A DNA stretch of 64,000 bases from DATHZQ01 sp965216945 (GTDB lineage Bacteria; Actinomycetota; Acidimicrobiia; Spongiisociales; UBA5794): NCBI GenBank assembly GCA_965216945.1, contig CBDCGU010000003.1, positions 1,674,001-1,738,000 on the forward strand, in the 5' to 3' direction. The translations under genes and the position numbers were made by a program. This document shows, piece after piece, positions 19,618 to 28,040 of this stretch; position 1 is the first letter of the stretch; every line of letters starts with the position of its first letter. The notes beneath the pieces were generated by a model. The model worked only from the letters and a program-made list of their open reading frames with translations. It ran no database searches and was not told where the DNA came from.

Positions 19618-19635
19618 TCAAGCTGCGGTGCGCAC
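19618..19635 (-). promoter_or_regulatory. Possible leader peptide (MRTAA) upstream of ABC-F gene
   Basis: On the minus strand GAGGAG, 4 nt spacing, then GTG CGC ACC GCA GCT TGA: a ribosome-binding site with a 5-codon ORF ending 45 nt before the ABC-F start. Between them GACCG and CGGTC (with GC-rich loop) can form a hairpin, and a second CGAGGAG precedes the main ATG. A TAGACT -10-like hexamer lies at 19661-19666. This looks like ribosome-mediated attenuation, but the elements are short. Confidence 0.4.
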
Positions 19636-19761
19636 GGATCTCCTCGTGTCGATGTGACGCAGTCTACCGGTGGCGTCCCGGCAGAACGCGGTGCGACAGC
19701 CAAACCCTGTCAACCCTCTGAAGACTCGGGGGCGATGTGCCCGTCGGGTCTCCTGCGAGTC

Positions 19762-21213
19762 CTAGCGTTCGGCGCCGCCGGGCTCCCCTCTCGCCCTCCA
19801 CTCGTCCAAGAGGGCATACGCCTCGTCGGGTGTGTAGGGGCCGTGGTCGATCCGATGCTCGTACAACAGCCGCATCACTTCGCCGATCGTGGGGCCCGGC
19901 TCGAGCCCGAGATACCGCATGACGTCGTTGCCGTCAATCGGTGGGCGCAACGCATCGAGCTCCTCTTGCTTGCGCAGCTCGTCGATACGCCCCACCAACT
20001 CGTCGATACGCCGTTCGATCGCCCTGGCTCGCCTGGCGTTGCGTGTCGTCACGTCGCAGCGAACGAGCTCGTTCAACTTGTCCAGTAACGGCCCGGCGTC
20101 GCGCACGTAGCGCCGGACCGCCGAGTCGGTCCAGCCCATCTTGTACGTGTGCGGCCGCATATGGAGGAACACGAGCTGCGACACGTCGTCGGCCACCTGC
20201 TTCGGATACCGCAACGCCCGCAACCGCTCCTTCGTCATGCGGGCCCCGACCACCTCATGGTGGTGGAAGCTCACCCCACCGTCCTCGAACCGGCGAGTCG
20301 CCGGCTTGCCGACGTCGTGAAACAACGCAGCCAACCGCAGCACCAGGTCGGGCGACGTCTTTTCGACGACGGCGATGGTGTGCGCCAGCACGTCCTTGTG
20401 CCGGTGCACCGGATCCTGTTCCACGGCGAGGGCGGGGAGCTCAGGCACGAACTCGGCGGCGAGGCCGCTGTCGACCAGACCCCACAACGCAGCCCCGACG
20501 TCGGCGCCCACCATCAGCTTGTCGAATTCCGCCTGAACCCGCTCCGCCGAGACCACGGCGAGCCGCTCCCTCATCTCGGTGGCCGCGGCGACCGCCGCTG
20601 CGTCCGGGGTGAAGCCGAGCTGAGACACGAACCGGTAGAGCCGCACCATTCTCAGTGGATCGTCCCCGAATGAGGTGTGGGGGTCGAGCGGGCAGCGCAG
20701 GGTCTCGGCTGCCAGGTCTGCGAGGCCCCCGTGGGGATCGATCATCTCCGGCGTCTCGCCGGGACCAGGCACGCGGATGGCCATGGCGTTCACCGTGAAG
20801 TCGCGCCGTGACAAGTCCGTCTCGATGTCGTCGCTGAACGTGACGACCGGTTTGCGGGAGTCGTCCCGGTACACCTCGCGGCGGAACGTCGTGATCTCGT
20901 AGACGGTGCCATCACGTATGGCCCCGATCGTGCCGAAGGTCTGCCCGGCGAGATAGAGGTCGCTAGCCCACCCGGCCACGATGCGCCGAATCTCGTCCGG
21001 TCGAGCGTCCGTCGCGAAATCGAGATCCGTTTCGGCACCGAACCTTCCCAAGAGTGCATCGCGCACGCTGCCTCCGACGAGGTACAGGGCCTTGCCCGCG
21101 GCAGCAAAGCGCTGTGCGAGCTCGCGGGATGCGGCCCCCGTCTCGAGGAGGGGTTCCAGCCGGGGAGGAATCACGGCGGCAAGGGTAGAAGACCGCACGC
21201 CCCCCACCAGCAT
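19762..21213 (-). CDS. cca: CCA-adding tRNA nucleotidyltransferase
   Basis: 483 aa, class II poly(A) polymerase/CCA-adding family. LYLVGGSVRDALLG (about 43-56) and the ETDLDFAT motif carry the nucleotidyltransferase active site; an HD-type domain follows with LFHDVGK near residue 298 and HHHEVVGA after it. The C-terminal region is helical. It repairs and matures tRNA 3' ends. The gene lies in the same position and orientation, relative to the origin genes, as the mycobacterial pcnA. Third in a minus-strand run HDAC-family, RNase H, cca. Confidence 0.93.
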   Translation of the reverse strand: MLVGGVRSSTLAAVIPPRLEPLLETGAASRELAQRFAAAGKALYLVGGSVRDALLGRFGAETDLDFATDARPDEIRRIVAGWASDLYLAGQTFGTIGAIRDGTVYEITTFRREVYRDDSRKPVVTFSDDIETDLSRRDFTVNAMAIRVPGPGETPEMIDPHGGLADLAAETLRCPLDPHTSFGDDPLRMVRLYRFVSQLGFTPDAAAVAAATEMRERLAVVSAERVQAEFDKLMVGADVGAALWGLVDSGLAAEFVPELPALAVEQDPVHRHKDVLAHTIAVVEKTSPDLVLRLAALFHDVGKPATRRFEDGGVSFHHHEVVGARMTKERLRALRYPKQVADDVSQLVFLHMRPHTYKMGWTDSAVRRYVRDAGPLLDKLNELVRCDVTTRNARRARAIERRIDELVGRIDELRKQEELDALRPPIDGNDVMRYLGLEPGPTIGEVMRLLYEHRIDHGPYTPDEAYALLDEWRARGEPGGAER

Positions 21214-21234
21214 CGGCCTTCCGATCGTGTTCGC

Positions 21235-21834
21235 TCAGCCGGTGCGCCAGCGGTTGGCGAGAGCGTCGGCGTACTCATTCCATCGGACCCCGGCGTGCCC
21301 CTTCACCCACCGCAGGTCCAGTTCGGGCCGGCGCTTGTACGTGCGATAGGCCTCTTGCACCAGGTCGAGGTTCTCGACGGGCCCTGTCTTGCGCTTCCAA
21401 CCCCGCCTCTCCCAGCCTGCGGCCCATTCGTTGATCGTCCGTACGGCGAGGTTGCTGTCCGAGTAGACGGTCACTCGAGTCCCTTCCGGCACCAGGGCGG
21501 CGCCCTCGATGAGCGCGGTGAGCTCCATCCGATTGTTCGTCGTGTCGGGATCGTGCCCGTGGCGTTCGGCGACGATCTCACCGCCGACGACGTAGACGGC
21601 GCCCCAACCACCCGGGCCGGGGTTCGGGCTGGCTCCCCCGTCCGTGAACACACCGGAGCCCGGGTCCTCGAATGCCAGCGGGGCCGTGGCACCGCCTCCG
21701 GACGCCCGCGGTGTACCGCGGTCGCGGTCTCTGCAATCGAGACATTGTGCCGGTTCCCACCCTGGGTAGCGCGCCACCACGCTGTCCGGCACGGAGAAGG
21801 TGGATCCGCAATCGCGGCAGGTGAACGATGCCAT
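21235..21834 (-). CDS. rnhA: RNase HI with N-terminal zinc ribbon
   Basis: 199 aa from ATG 21834; the upstream open frame is a shadow. The first 40 residues hold Cys6, Cys9, Cys31 and Cys34, a zinc-ribbon-like pair of CxxC motifs, followed by a Gly/Ala linker. The RNase HI domain has Asp65 (FTDGGASPNPG), Glu104 (NNRMELTALIEG), Asp126 (YSDSNLAV) and Asp190 (NEYADALA), the full DEDD set, plus WVKGHAG. It degrades RNA in RNA-DNA hybrids. The zinc ribbon is an addition to the usual enzyme and might aid substrate binding or partner contact. Confidence 0.9.
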   Translation of the reverse strand: MASFTCRDCGSTFSVPDSVVARYPGWEPAQCLDCRDRDRGTPRASGGGATAPLAFEDPGSGVFTDGGASPNPGPGGWGAVYVVGGEIVAERHGHDPDTTNNRMELTALIEGAALVPEGTRVTVYSDSNLAVRTINEWAAGWERRGWKRKTGPVENLDLVQEAYRTYKRRPELDLRWVKGHAGVRWNEYADALANRWRTG

Positions 21835-21862
21835 CGTGGCGGAGCGTACCGCAGCTCCGGGC

Positions 21863-22873
21863 TCAGACGTCCCAGTAGGCGACGGCCTCGAGCCGCACCG
21901 CCCGAGCGATCTCGGCCGACGGACCCTCGGCGGGCATCGGCGACCGGGGATCGCCGGCACCGTGGGCGAATCCTCGCAATGTGGCCGTCGTCGACTCACG
22001 CAACGCAGCCAGGTCGTAGCCGCCTTCCAGGAACACGACGGTGCGGCCGCTCGGCACGACATTGCTGAGCCTGCCGGCCATGAACCGGTAGTCGTCGGCG
22101 ATGAGCCGAATACCGGCCAGCGGATCGCTCTCGTGACCGTCGTAGCCGGCAGACACGAGCAGCCAGTCCGGCCGGTACTGTCCCAGGATCGGTATCAACA
22201 GGTCGTCGAACGCCCACCGGTAGGCGGCGCCCCCCGTTGCCGTTGGCCACGGGATGTTGAGCGTCGTACCCGCCGCATCGCCGCTGCCGCACTCGTGGAG
22301 CCAGCCGGTGCCGGGGTACGCCGGGAACTCGTGCATCGAGAGGTACAACACACGAGGATCGTCGTAGAACACGTCCTGGGTGCTGTTGCCATGGTGGACA
22401 TCCCAGTCGACGATTGCGACCCTGTGCCCCGCTCTGGTGAGTAACCGGGCCGTGATCGCGATGTTGTTGAACAGGCAGAATCCCATCGCCCGCGCCGGCA
22501 TGGCGTGGTGCCCGGGTGGCCGCATCGCGATGAACGCCAGGTCGCCTGTCCCCTCACGCAGCGCTTCGACCGCAGCAGGACCCGACCCGGCAGAACGAAG
22601 CGCCGCCTCCCACGACTGGGTGCGGGCGACCGTGTCGGGGTCGAGCGCCCCGCCGCCTGCAGCGCAGAAGCGTTCGATCGCCGCGATGTAGCTGGCGTCA
22701 TGCACCGCTTGGAGCGTCTCGCTCGAAGCTTCAGGGGCTGCGAGGTCGACGATCTCGAGCCCGCTTGCCACCACCCCTTCGACTACGGCCGGTATGCGGG
22801 CGGCTCGCTCCGGATGCCCCACACCTGTGTCGTGCTTCATCGAGCTCTCGTGCTGGACCAGGACCACCCGCAT
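21863..22873 (-). CDS. HDAC-family (class II-like) deacetylase
   Basis: 336 aa. RPPGHHAMP carries the catalytic His122-His123 pair; DWDVHHGNS has the zinc ligands Asp156/Asp158 and His160; SAGYDGH near 248 supplies another conserved aspartate. Bacterial members act on acetylated proteins, acetoin metabolism or acetylpolyamines; the substrate here is unknown. It is the first gene of the HDAC-rnhA-cca run, with 28 nt to rnhA, and is divergent from the GNAT acetyltransferase 97 nt away, making an acetylation/deacetylation gene pair, though linkage is no proof. Confidence 0.88.
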   Translation of the reverse strand: MRVVLVQHESSMKHDTGVGHPERAARIPAVVEGVVASGLEIVDLAAPEASSETLQAVHDASYIAAIERFCAAGGGALDPDTVARTQSWEAALRSAGSGPAAVEALREGTGDLAFIAMRPPGHHAMPARAMGFCLFNNIAITARLLTRAGHRVAIVDWDVHHGNSTQDVFYDDPRVLYLSMHEFPAYPGTGWLHECGSGDAAGTTLNIPWPTATGGAAYRWAFDDLLIPILGQYRPDWLLVSAGYDGHESDPLAGIRLIADDYRFMAGRLSNVVPSGRTVVFLEGGYDLAALRESTTATLRGFAHGAGDPRSPMPAEGPSAEIARAVRLEAVAYWDV

Positions 22874-22970
22874 CGGCCCATCTTGACACGCTGCGACCGA
22901 AGCCCCTCCGAATCGCTGTACCCTTCATCACCAGGGCTCATGCTCGAGCTGGGAGGGGAAGGCGCCCGGG

Positions 22971-23720
22971 ATGGCACTGGCCGACAGCTCATATCGCGTC
23001 ACCCATCGCGGGACGTGGCCAGGCAAAGTGACGTTCCGTCGTGGGTGGTCGCGCGCCGACGCACGCCCGTGGAACAGCACGACCGACAGCGCCAGTCTCC
23101 GCCTGGTGCGTGGGGGAGCCGCGTTCCTCACGGCCTGCACCGAACAACTCCTCTCCCTTGGTACCGACGGTGTGATCTCCCCTCCGCTGCCGACCTCGGC
23201 GAGATCGGCCTGGCGGGACGCCGGCTACGTGCCCTACCTCGACCTTGCTCTCATGCGTCTCTCCCTGGATTCGCAGCCCAAGGCACCCAACCATCTGGTC
23301 GTGGAGAGCGAGGACATCGACATCGACGAGCTTCTGCGGATCGACGCTGCCGCCTTCGACGAGTTCTGGCGGTTCGATGGGTTCGGCCTGCGCGAGGCGA
23401 TCGACGCGACCGGCCGGTCCAGCATCCTGATCATCCGCGACGGAGAGGGCCATCCGACCGGGTTTGCCGTGGTCGGGTTTGGCAACGCCATCAGCTACCT
23501 GCAGCGCGTCGCCGTCCATCCCGACTGGCAGGGCCAGGGTATGGGTCGCAGCCTCATTCGGGTCGCCGCTCGCAAGGCGCGCAGCGCCGGCGCCCAGATC
23601 ATGTTGCTCAACACCCAGAACGACAACCGCGGGGCCATCGGGCTCTACGAGTCCGAGGGTTTCGTCCTCCTCCCCGAGGCCTTGGCGCTGTTGCGGCACG
23701 GGGGTCCGACCGCACCTTGA
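22971..23720 (+). CDS. GNAT acetyltransferase with extra N-terminal half
   Basis: 249 aa. The C-terminal half (from about 105) is a full GNAT domain, with the acetyl-CoA binding motif VHPDWQGQGMGRSL and the LYESEGF segment at the end. The N-terminal 100 residues resemble the second half of a degenerate GNAT domain (AFLTACTEQLL to WRDAGYVPYL), so the protein may be a tandem GNAT with one decayed copy. Substrate unknown. It occupies the place between cca and the membrane pseudokinase in the origin gene order. Confidence 0.75.
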   Translation: MALADSSYRVTHRGTWPGKVTFRRGWSRADARPWNSTTDSASLRLVRGGAAFLTACTEQLLSLGTDGVISPPLPTSARSAWRDAGYVPYLDLALMRLSLDSQPKAPNHLVVESEDIDIDELLRIDAAAFDEFWRFDGFGLREAIDATGRSSILIIRDGEGHPTGFAVVGFGNAISYLQRVAVHPDWQGQGMGRSLIRVAARKARSAGAQIMLLNTQNDNRGAIGLYESEGFVLLPEALALLRHGGPTAP

Positions 23721-23905
23721 TCGACCGGCCCAGGTGCGGGTCGCACTGGGATTGACCCACTCCGCCACTACTCTCAGGTTGTCCCCAACCAGAGGTTTCT
23801 GCTCTGCCTCCGCGACTTCCCGAGCGCTATCAGACCCAGGTTCGGCTCGGCCGCGACGGTGACGTCGAGGAATGGCTCGCAACCGACACGGCACTCGACC
23901 GCCCT

Positions 23906-25108
23906 GTGCTGATCCGCGCCCTCGATCCGGCGGCTCCGGCCGACCGCTCCCACGGGTTCGCCGGCTCGGTGCGTGCCGCAGCAGCCGTCGACCACATCCA
24001 CCTGGCTCGCGTCTACGAGGTGAGCGATCAGGGCAGCACCTATGCAGTCATCGAGTGGAACGGCGGGGTCTCGATCACCGACAGGCTCCGGGCAGGAGAC
24101 ACGCTGCCCGTGAACGAGTTCTTGCCGAACGCCGCCGGCCTCGCCGATGGTCTAGCGGCTCTGCACGGCGCCGGTGTGCTTCACGGCGCCATCGATACGG
24201 GAGCCATCCACTTCTCGGCGGCTCATCCGGCGAAGCTCACTGCCTACGGCCGGGCTCCCCACGACGTCGACGAGACCGGCGACACCCGGTCTCTCGCCGT
24301 CGCACTGCGGCGCGCCCTCACCGGGACCGGATCGTCTGATCTGCGACCATCACAGGTCGTCGAAGGCCTTCCCCGCACGGTCGACGATGCCCTGGACAAC
24401 GCCGAGGCGGGTGCGCTCGATGCCGCCCAGCTCGCCGCCACGCTGCGGTCGGCGCCCTACCGCCCCGAGCCCGAGGGGGAGGGTGGTGGTTGGTCGTGGC
24501 GGTGGCTCGTACCGGCATCGCTCCTGCTCCTCGCCGCCCTGGTCATCGCCGTGGTTGGCATCGGCATCGACACCGATCCCGACTCGCCCTTCCTCTTCCC
24601 CGCCACGCCACAAGAACTGCCGGCAACCGGCGAGGTATCTGCACCGGAGCCGACGCCACCACCTGCCGCACCCTCGGCCAGTCCCATCGTGCCCATCACC
24701 GCAACGTCCTTCGACCCCTTCGGCGACAACGGTTCAGAGCACGAGTCCGACATCCCGCTGCTCCACGACCGCGATCCGGCCACGGCCTGGCGGACCGAGC
24801 GCTACTTCAGCCCGCTGCAAGCGATCAAGCCCGGCGTCGGCGTGCTCCTCTCCCCCACCGGGCCGGTGCGCTCGATGGCCGTAGAGGGCACCGCCGAGAC
24901 TCGCTACGAGATCGCCTGGGCCGCACAACCCTCAGGGGATCTCACGACGTGGGAGGTCGTCGAGACGGGGACGCTCGAGACCGGCGCTACTTCGTTCCAG
25001 CTCCCCGAGCGGAGCGGCGGGGTCTGGCTGCTCTGGCTCATCGACCTCCCGGAACAGGAATCCGGCGTGTTCTTCGCTGAGATCTCCGAAGTGACGTTCG
25101 GACCGTGA
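23906..25108 (+). CDS. Membrane pseudokinase with C-terminal discoidin-like domain
   Basis: 400 aa from GTG 23906, the first conventional start after an in-frame stop at 23753, but homologous-looking kinase N-lobe (RLGRDGDVEEWLATD) is encoded upstream, so translation may begin at CTG 23804 behind AGAGG. The kinase-like domain has HGAIDTGAIHFS where the catalytic HRD loop should be and AYG instead of DFG, so it is inactive. A transmembrane helix (WLVPASLLLLAALVIAVVG) near 200-218 is followed by a Pro-rich linker and a beta-rich, F5/8-like extracellular domain. In mycobacteria the same modules are fused to the MurJ lipid II flippase in this map position; here the flippase part is missing. Confidence 0.8.
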   Translation: MLIRALDPAAPADRSHGFAGSVRAAAAVDHIHLARVYEVSDQGSTYAVIEWNGGVSITDRLRAGDTLPVNEFLPNAAGLADGLAALHGAGVLHGAIDTGAIHFSAAHPAKLTAYGRAPHDVDETGDTRSLAVALRRALTGTGSSDLRPSQVVEGLPRTVDDALDNAEAGALDAAQLAATLRSAPYRPEPEGEGGGWSWRWLVPASLLLLAALVIAVVGIGIDTDPDSPFLFPATPQELPATGEVSAPEPTPPPAAPSASPIVPITATSFDPFGDNGSEHESDIPLLHDRDPATAWRTERYFSPLQAIKPGVGVLLSPTGPVRSMAVEGTAETRYEIAWAAQPSGDLTTWEVVETGTLETGATSFQLPERSGGVWLLWLIDLPEQESGVFFAEISEVTFGP

Positions 25109-25118
25109 CATCCGCATC

Positions 25119-25712
25119 GTGGCTGACGAGAATCCCGAGCACATGACGCAGCGGGCCCATGATCTGGCGCTCGTCGAGCGGTATGTCGGCGGGGACGTCG
25201 AGGCGTTCGACGAGCTGGTTCGACGCCACCGTGATCGTGTGTTTGCGGTGTGCATGCGGATGCTGCGCGACCGCGACCTGGCGCTCGACGCCGTGCAGGA
25301 CACGTTCGTCATGCTGTTCCGCAAGGCCGATCGGTTCAAGGCGGAGGCCGCCTTCACGACATGGCTCTACAGGGTGACGGTCAACGTCTGCTACGACCAT
25401 CTTCGCCGCAACCAGCGCAGACGCACCGAGCCGCTGCCCGAAGGCACCGACCCTGTCGACCTGCGCGGTGAGGATGCGTTCGCCGCAGCCGACGTGCGGC
25501 CCCAGGTCGAATCGGCGCTCCAACAGATCGGAGCCGAGTTCCGCGCTGCCGTCGTCCTCGTGGACCTGCAGGGCCTGAGCCTCGAGATGGCCTCCGACGC
25601 CCTTGGTGTGCCCATCGGCACCGTGAAGTCGCGCGTATTCCGCGGGAGGCGGCAACTGGCCGAGCTACTCGGGAACCTCAGACCCTCCTCGCAGCATCAG
25701 AGAGACGAATGA
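25119..25712 (+). CDS. ECF sigma factor
   Basis: About 197 aa from GTG 25119; ATG 25143 (189 aa) is an equal candidate, neither with a strong ribosome-binding site. Region 2 contains DEL..RH and DLALDAVQDTFVMLFRKADRF, region 4 the helix-turn-helix SLEMASDALGVPIGTVKSRVFRGR. By position and content it corresponds to SigM of mycobacteria. It begins 10 nt after the pseudokinase and overlaps its anti-sigma gene by ATGA, so the sigma/anti-sigma ratio is likely fixed by coupled translation. Confidence 0.9.
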   Translation: MADENPEHMTQRAHDLALVERYVGGDVEAFDELVRRHRDRVFAVCMRMLRDRDLALDAVQDTFVMLFRKADRFKAEAAFTTWLYRVTVNVCYDHLRRNQRRRTEPLPEGTDPVDLRGEDAFAAADVRPQVESALQQIGAEFRAAVVLVDLQGLSLEMASDALGVPIGTVKSRVFRGRRQLAELLGNLRPSSQHQRDE

Positions 25713-26590
25713 ACACCCACGACCACGACCGCGACCTGATCATGGCCCTCGCCGAGGGCACACTCGATGCACCCGCCGCCGCACGAGCCCGCCGCTCCAT
25801 CGAGTCGTGTGCCGAGTGCGCCGAAGATCTCGCACTTCAGGAGAGCGCCCTCGCCCTGTTCGCTGCAGCCCCGCCGGTGACGTTGACCGAGCTCGAGGCG
25901 GCACGGCTCGGGCGCGATCTGGATACGGCGCTCGGCCACGATCGCACCGCAGTCGCCGCGGCGGACACCTCGCCGCGGCGGTTCAACTGGGCACCGGTGT
26001 TCTCCATCGCCGCCGTCCTGCTGGCGCTGGTGCTCGTCGCCCCGCAGCTCGAGTTGCTCGGGGGCGGCCAGGACGACTCCGGCAGTGAGGGCGTCGCGCT
26101 CGATGCGATCACCGAGGACGTGTCCGCCGGAGACGGTGAAGGGGGAGCAGACGTGCAGTCGGCCGAGGCGCCATCCACCGACGAGCTGGTGACGCAGAGC
26201 GATCGCAGCGGCGACGAGGCCGCCGAGTCCTCCCCGACCGAGGCAGCCGCTGCCGAGGAGAATGCGACCTTCTCCGCACCTTCGGACGTGACCGAGCAGC
26301 TGCTCGTGGTTCTGCACCAGACGATCGAACCGTCGGACGACCCCGACGACGCTCGCATCCTCGCCGCCGATCTCGGTGTCGAGCCCCCGCCGCTCGACGA
26401 CGATCAAGCCGATTGTCTTGCGGAAGGTGCCGAGGCGCTGGGCCTGGGGAGCGATGACGCCTACGTGCTCGGTGACGTCGATCTCGGCGACGGCCTGCTC
26501 CGCATCACGGTGTATCCCCAGCGCTCGAGTCTCGACCTCGCCGCACACGATGCTTCGTCGTGCGAGCCGCTCGCTCTGTTCCCCGGCTGA
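25709..26590 (+). CDS. Membrane anti-sigma factor
   Basis: 293 aa. The N-terminal cytoplasmic part holds a ZAS-like motif: histidines near residue 4-6 and CAEC around residues 33-36 after a helical stretch. One transmembrane helix (VFSIAAVLLALVLVAPQL) at about 94-112. The outer part is long, acidic and low in complexity (Glu/Ala/Ser/Asp), with two cysteines in the distal region (ADCLAEG and SSCEPL) that might form a disulfide. It is expected to hold the adjacent ECF sigma factor until an extracytoplasmic or redox signal. The trxB/trxA genes follow, which fits a redox link but does not prove it. Confidence 0.85.
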   Translation: MNTHDHDRDLIMALAEGTLDAPAAARARRSIESCAECAEDLALQESALALFAAAPPVTLTELEAARLGRDLDTALGHDRTAVAAADTSPRRFNWAPVFSIAAVLLALVLVAPQLELLGGGQDDSGSEGVALDAITEDVSAGDGEGGADVQSAEAPSTDELVTQSDRSGDEAAESSPTEAAAAEENATFSAPSDVTEQLLVVLHQTIEPSDDPDDARILAADLGVEPPPLDDDQADCLAEGAEALGLGSDDAYVLGDVDLGDGLLRITVYPQRSSLDLAAHDASSCEPLALFPG

Positions 26591-26691
26591 TCCATCCCCG
26601 GGTTCCACCGGCGGCACACCTCCCGTCCCCGTTGCGGAGGGTCGCGGGCGTGCCATCTGGACGGATCCCTGGCACCACTAAGCTCGCTCCC

Positions 26692-26988
26692 ATGGACGAC
26701 TATCCCGCCCAGATCGCCGGGTTCCTCGAAGACACCGCGACCAAGATCCGCAGTCTCTCCGTCGACCGGCTCCGAAACTTCGCCACGTGGACCGCGGTCG
26801 GCATGGTCCTGGCCATGCTCGGGCTCGTCCTCGTCGTTTTCCTGTTCGTGGGTCTCTTCCGGCTCCTCGCCGAGGCGACGACCGTCGAACTGGCGTACGT
26901 CATCCTCGGGGGATTATTCCTCATCGCCGGAGCGTTCCTGTGGTCCAGGCGCAACACAGGACAGCGGACCACCGAGCAGGTGGGGTAG
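26692..26988 (+). CDS. Small two-helix membrane protein
   Basis: 98 aa from ATG 26692. An amphipathic N-terminus is followed by two transmembrane helices (WTAVGMVLAMLGLVLVVFLFVG and AYVILGGLFLIAGAFLW), with a short charged tail. Such proteins in actinobacteria are often annotated as holin-like or as unknown membrane proteins; no enzymatic motif is seen. It ends 12 nt before trxB and may be cotranscribed with it. The position between anti-sigma and trxB is occupied in other actinobacteria by nothing or by a small membrane protein. Confidence 0.65.
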   Translation: MDDYPAQIAGFLEDTATKIRSLSVDRLRNFATWTAVGMVLAMLGLVLVVFLFVGLFRLLAEATTVELAYVILGGLFLIAGAFLWSRRNTGQRTTEQVG

Positions 26989-27000
26989 GAGAAGGAGCGT

Positions 27001-27921
27001 ATGGCGGAGAAGGTGCTGATCATCGGATCGGGTCCTGCAGGCCTGACCGCAGCGATCTATGCAGCCAGGGCCGATCTGAAGCCGATGATGATCGAAGGGT
27101 TCCAGCGGGGCGGGCAGCTCATGCTGACGACCGACGTCGAGAACTACCCCGGCTTCCCCGACGGCATCATGGGCCCCGAGATGATGGAGCAGTTCCGCAA
27201 GCAGGCCGAGCGGTTTGGAACGCGGATCATCTCCTCCGACGTCACCGCAGTCGATTTCTCGCAGCGACCCTTCAAAGTGTGGATTGGGGAGGATCTCTAC
27301 GAGTCGGAGTCGGTCATCATCTCCACCGGTGCGTCGGCCCGCTGGCTCGACGTCCCTGGAGAGGAGAAGTTGCGGGGTTACGGCGTGTCGGCATGTGCGA
27401 CGTGCGACGGCTTCTTCTTCCGTGACAAGGAGATCGCCGTCGTCGGCGGCGGCGACAGTGCCATGGAAGAGGCGCTGTTCCTGACGAAGTTCGCCTCGAA
27501 GGTGACGATCATCCACCGCCGCGACGAGTTCCGTGCGTCGAAGATCATGGCCAACCGTGCGCTCGAACACGAGAAGATCGAGGTGGCGTGGAACACCACC
27601 GTCGAGGAGATCCTCGGCGACGGAGCCGTCACCGGTCTGCGATTGCGCAACACCGCGACGGAGGAGCAATCCGAGCTGGCCGTGGACGGTGTCTTCATGG
27701 CGATCGGTCATGTCCCGAACACGGCGGTTTTCGCCGACCAGATCACGCTCGACGATGCCGGCTACATCGTCCCCGCCGACAAGACGATGACATCGGTCGA
27801 GGGTGTATTCGCCGCCGGCGACGTCGTCGACACGGTGTATCGCCAGGCCGTCACCGCCGCCGGGATGGGGTGCCAGGCGGCGATCGACGCCGAGCGCTGG
27901 CTCGAGGAACAGCACGGTTGA
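27001..27921 (+). CDS. trxB: Thioredoxin reductase
   Basis: 306 aa, low-Mr type. FAD-binding GSGPAGLTAAIYAAR near residues 9-23; redox pair in CATC (Cys132, Cys135); NADPH motif GGGDSAMEEA; C-terminal GVFAAGDVVD contacts FAD. It reduces thioredoxin with NADPH. The AAGGAG ribosome-binding site lies a few nt before the ATG. With trxA downstream it forms the thioredoxin system that sits beside the origin genes in many actinobacteria. Confidence 0.96.
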   Translation: MAEKVLIIGSGPAGLTAAIYAARADLKPMMIEGFQRGGQLMLTTDVENYPGFPDGIMGPEMMEQFRKQAERFGTRIISSDVTAVDFSQRPFKVWIGEDLYESESVIISTGASARWLDVPGEEKLRGYGVSACATCDGFFFRDKEIAVVGGGDSAMEEALFLTKFASKVTIIHRRDEFRASKIMANRALEHEKIEVAWNTTVEEILGDGAVTGLRLRNTATEEQSELAVDGVFMAIGHVPNTAVFADQITLDDAGYIVPADKTMTSVEGVFAAGDVVDTVYRQAVTAAGMGCQAAIDAERWLEEQHG

Positions 27922-28040
27922 CAGGAATGCCCGCTCTGGACGCGGGGTTGGCTATCTTCAGAACACACAAATGACTTTCACCCGCCGGGCCGGGGGGTGG
28001 GGATACCTCGAGGAGGTGAAGGCCGCAGAGGCCGACGCTC

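Noticed and set aside
19684..19713. TTGACA on the minus strand upstream of the ABC-F leader
   Set aside because: No acceptable -10 lies 16-18 nt downstream (CGCGTT or GCGTTC only), so I do not call it a promoter.
27918..27923. TTGACA at the end of trxB as a trxA promoter
   Set aside because: The nearest -10-like hexamer (TATCTT at 27953) is 29 nt away, too far for a sigma-70 type promoter.
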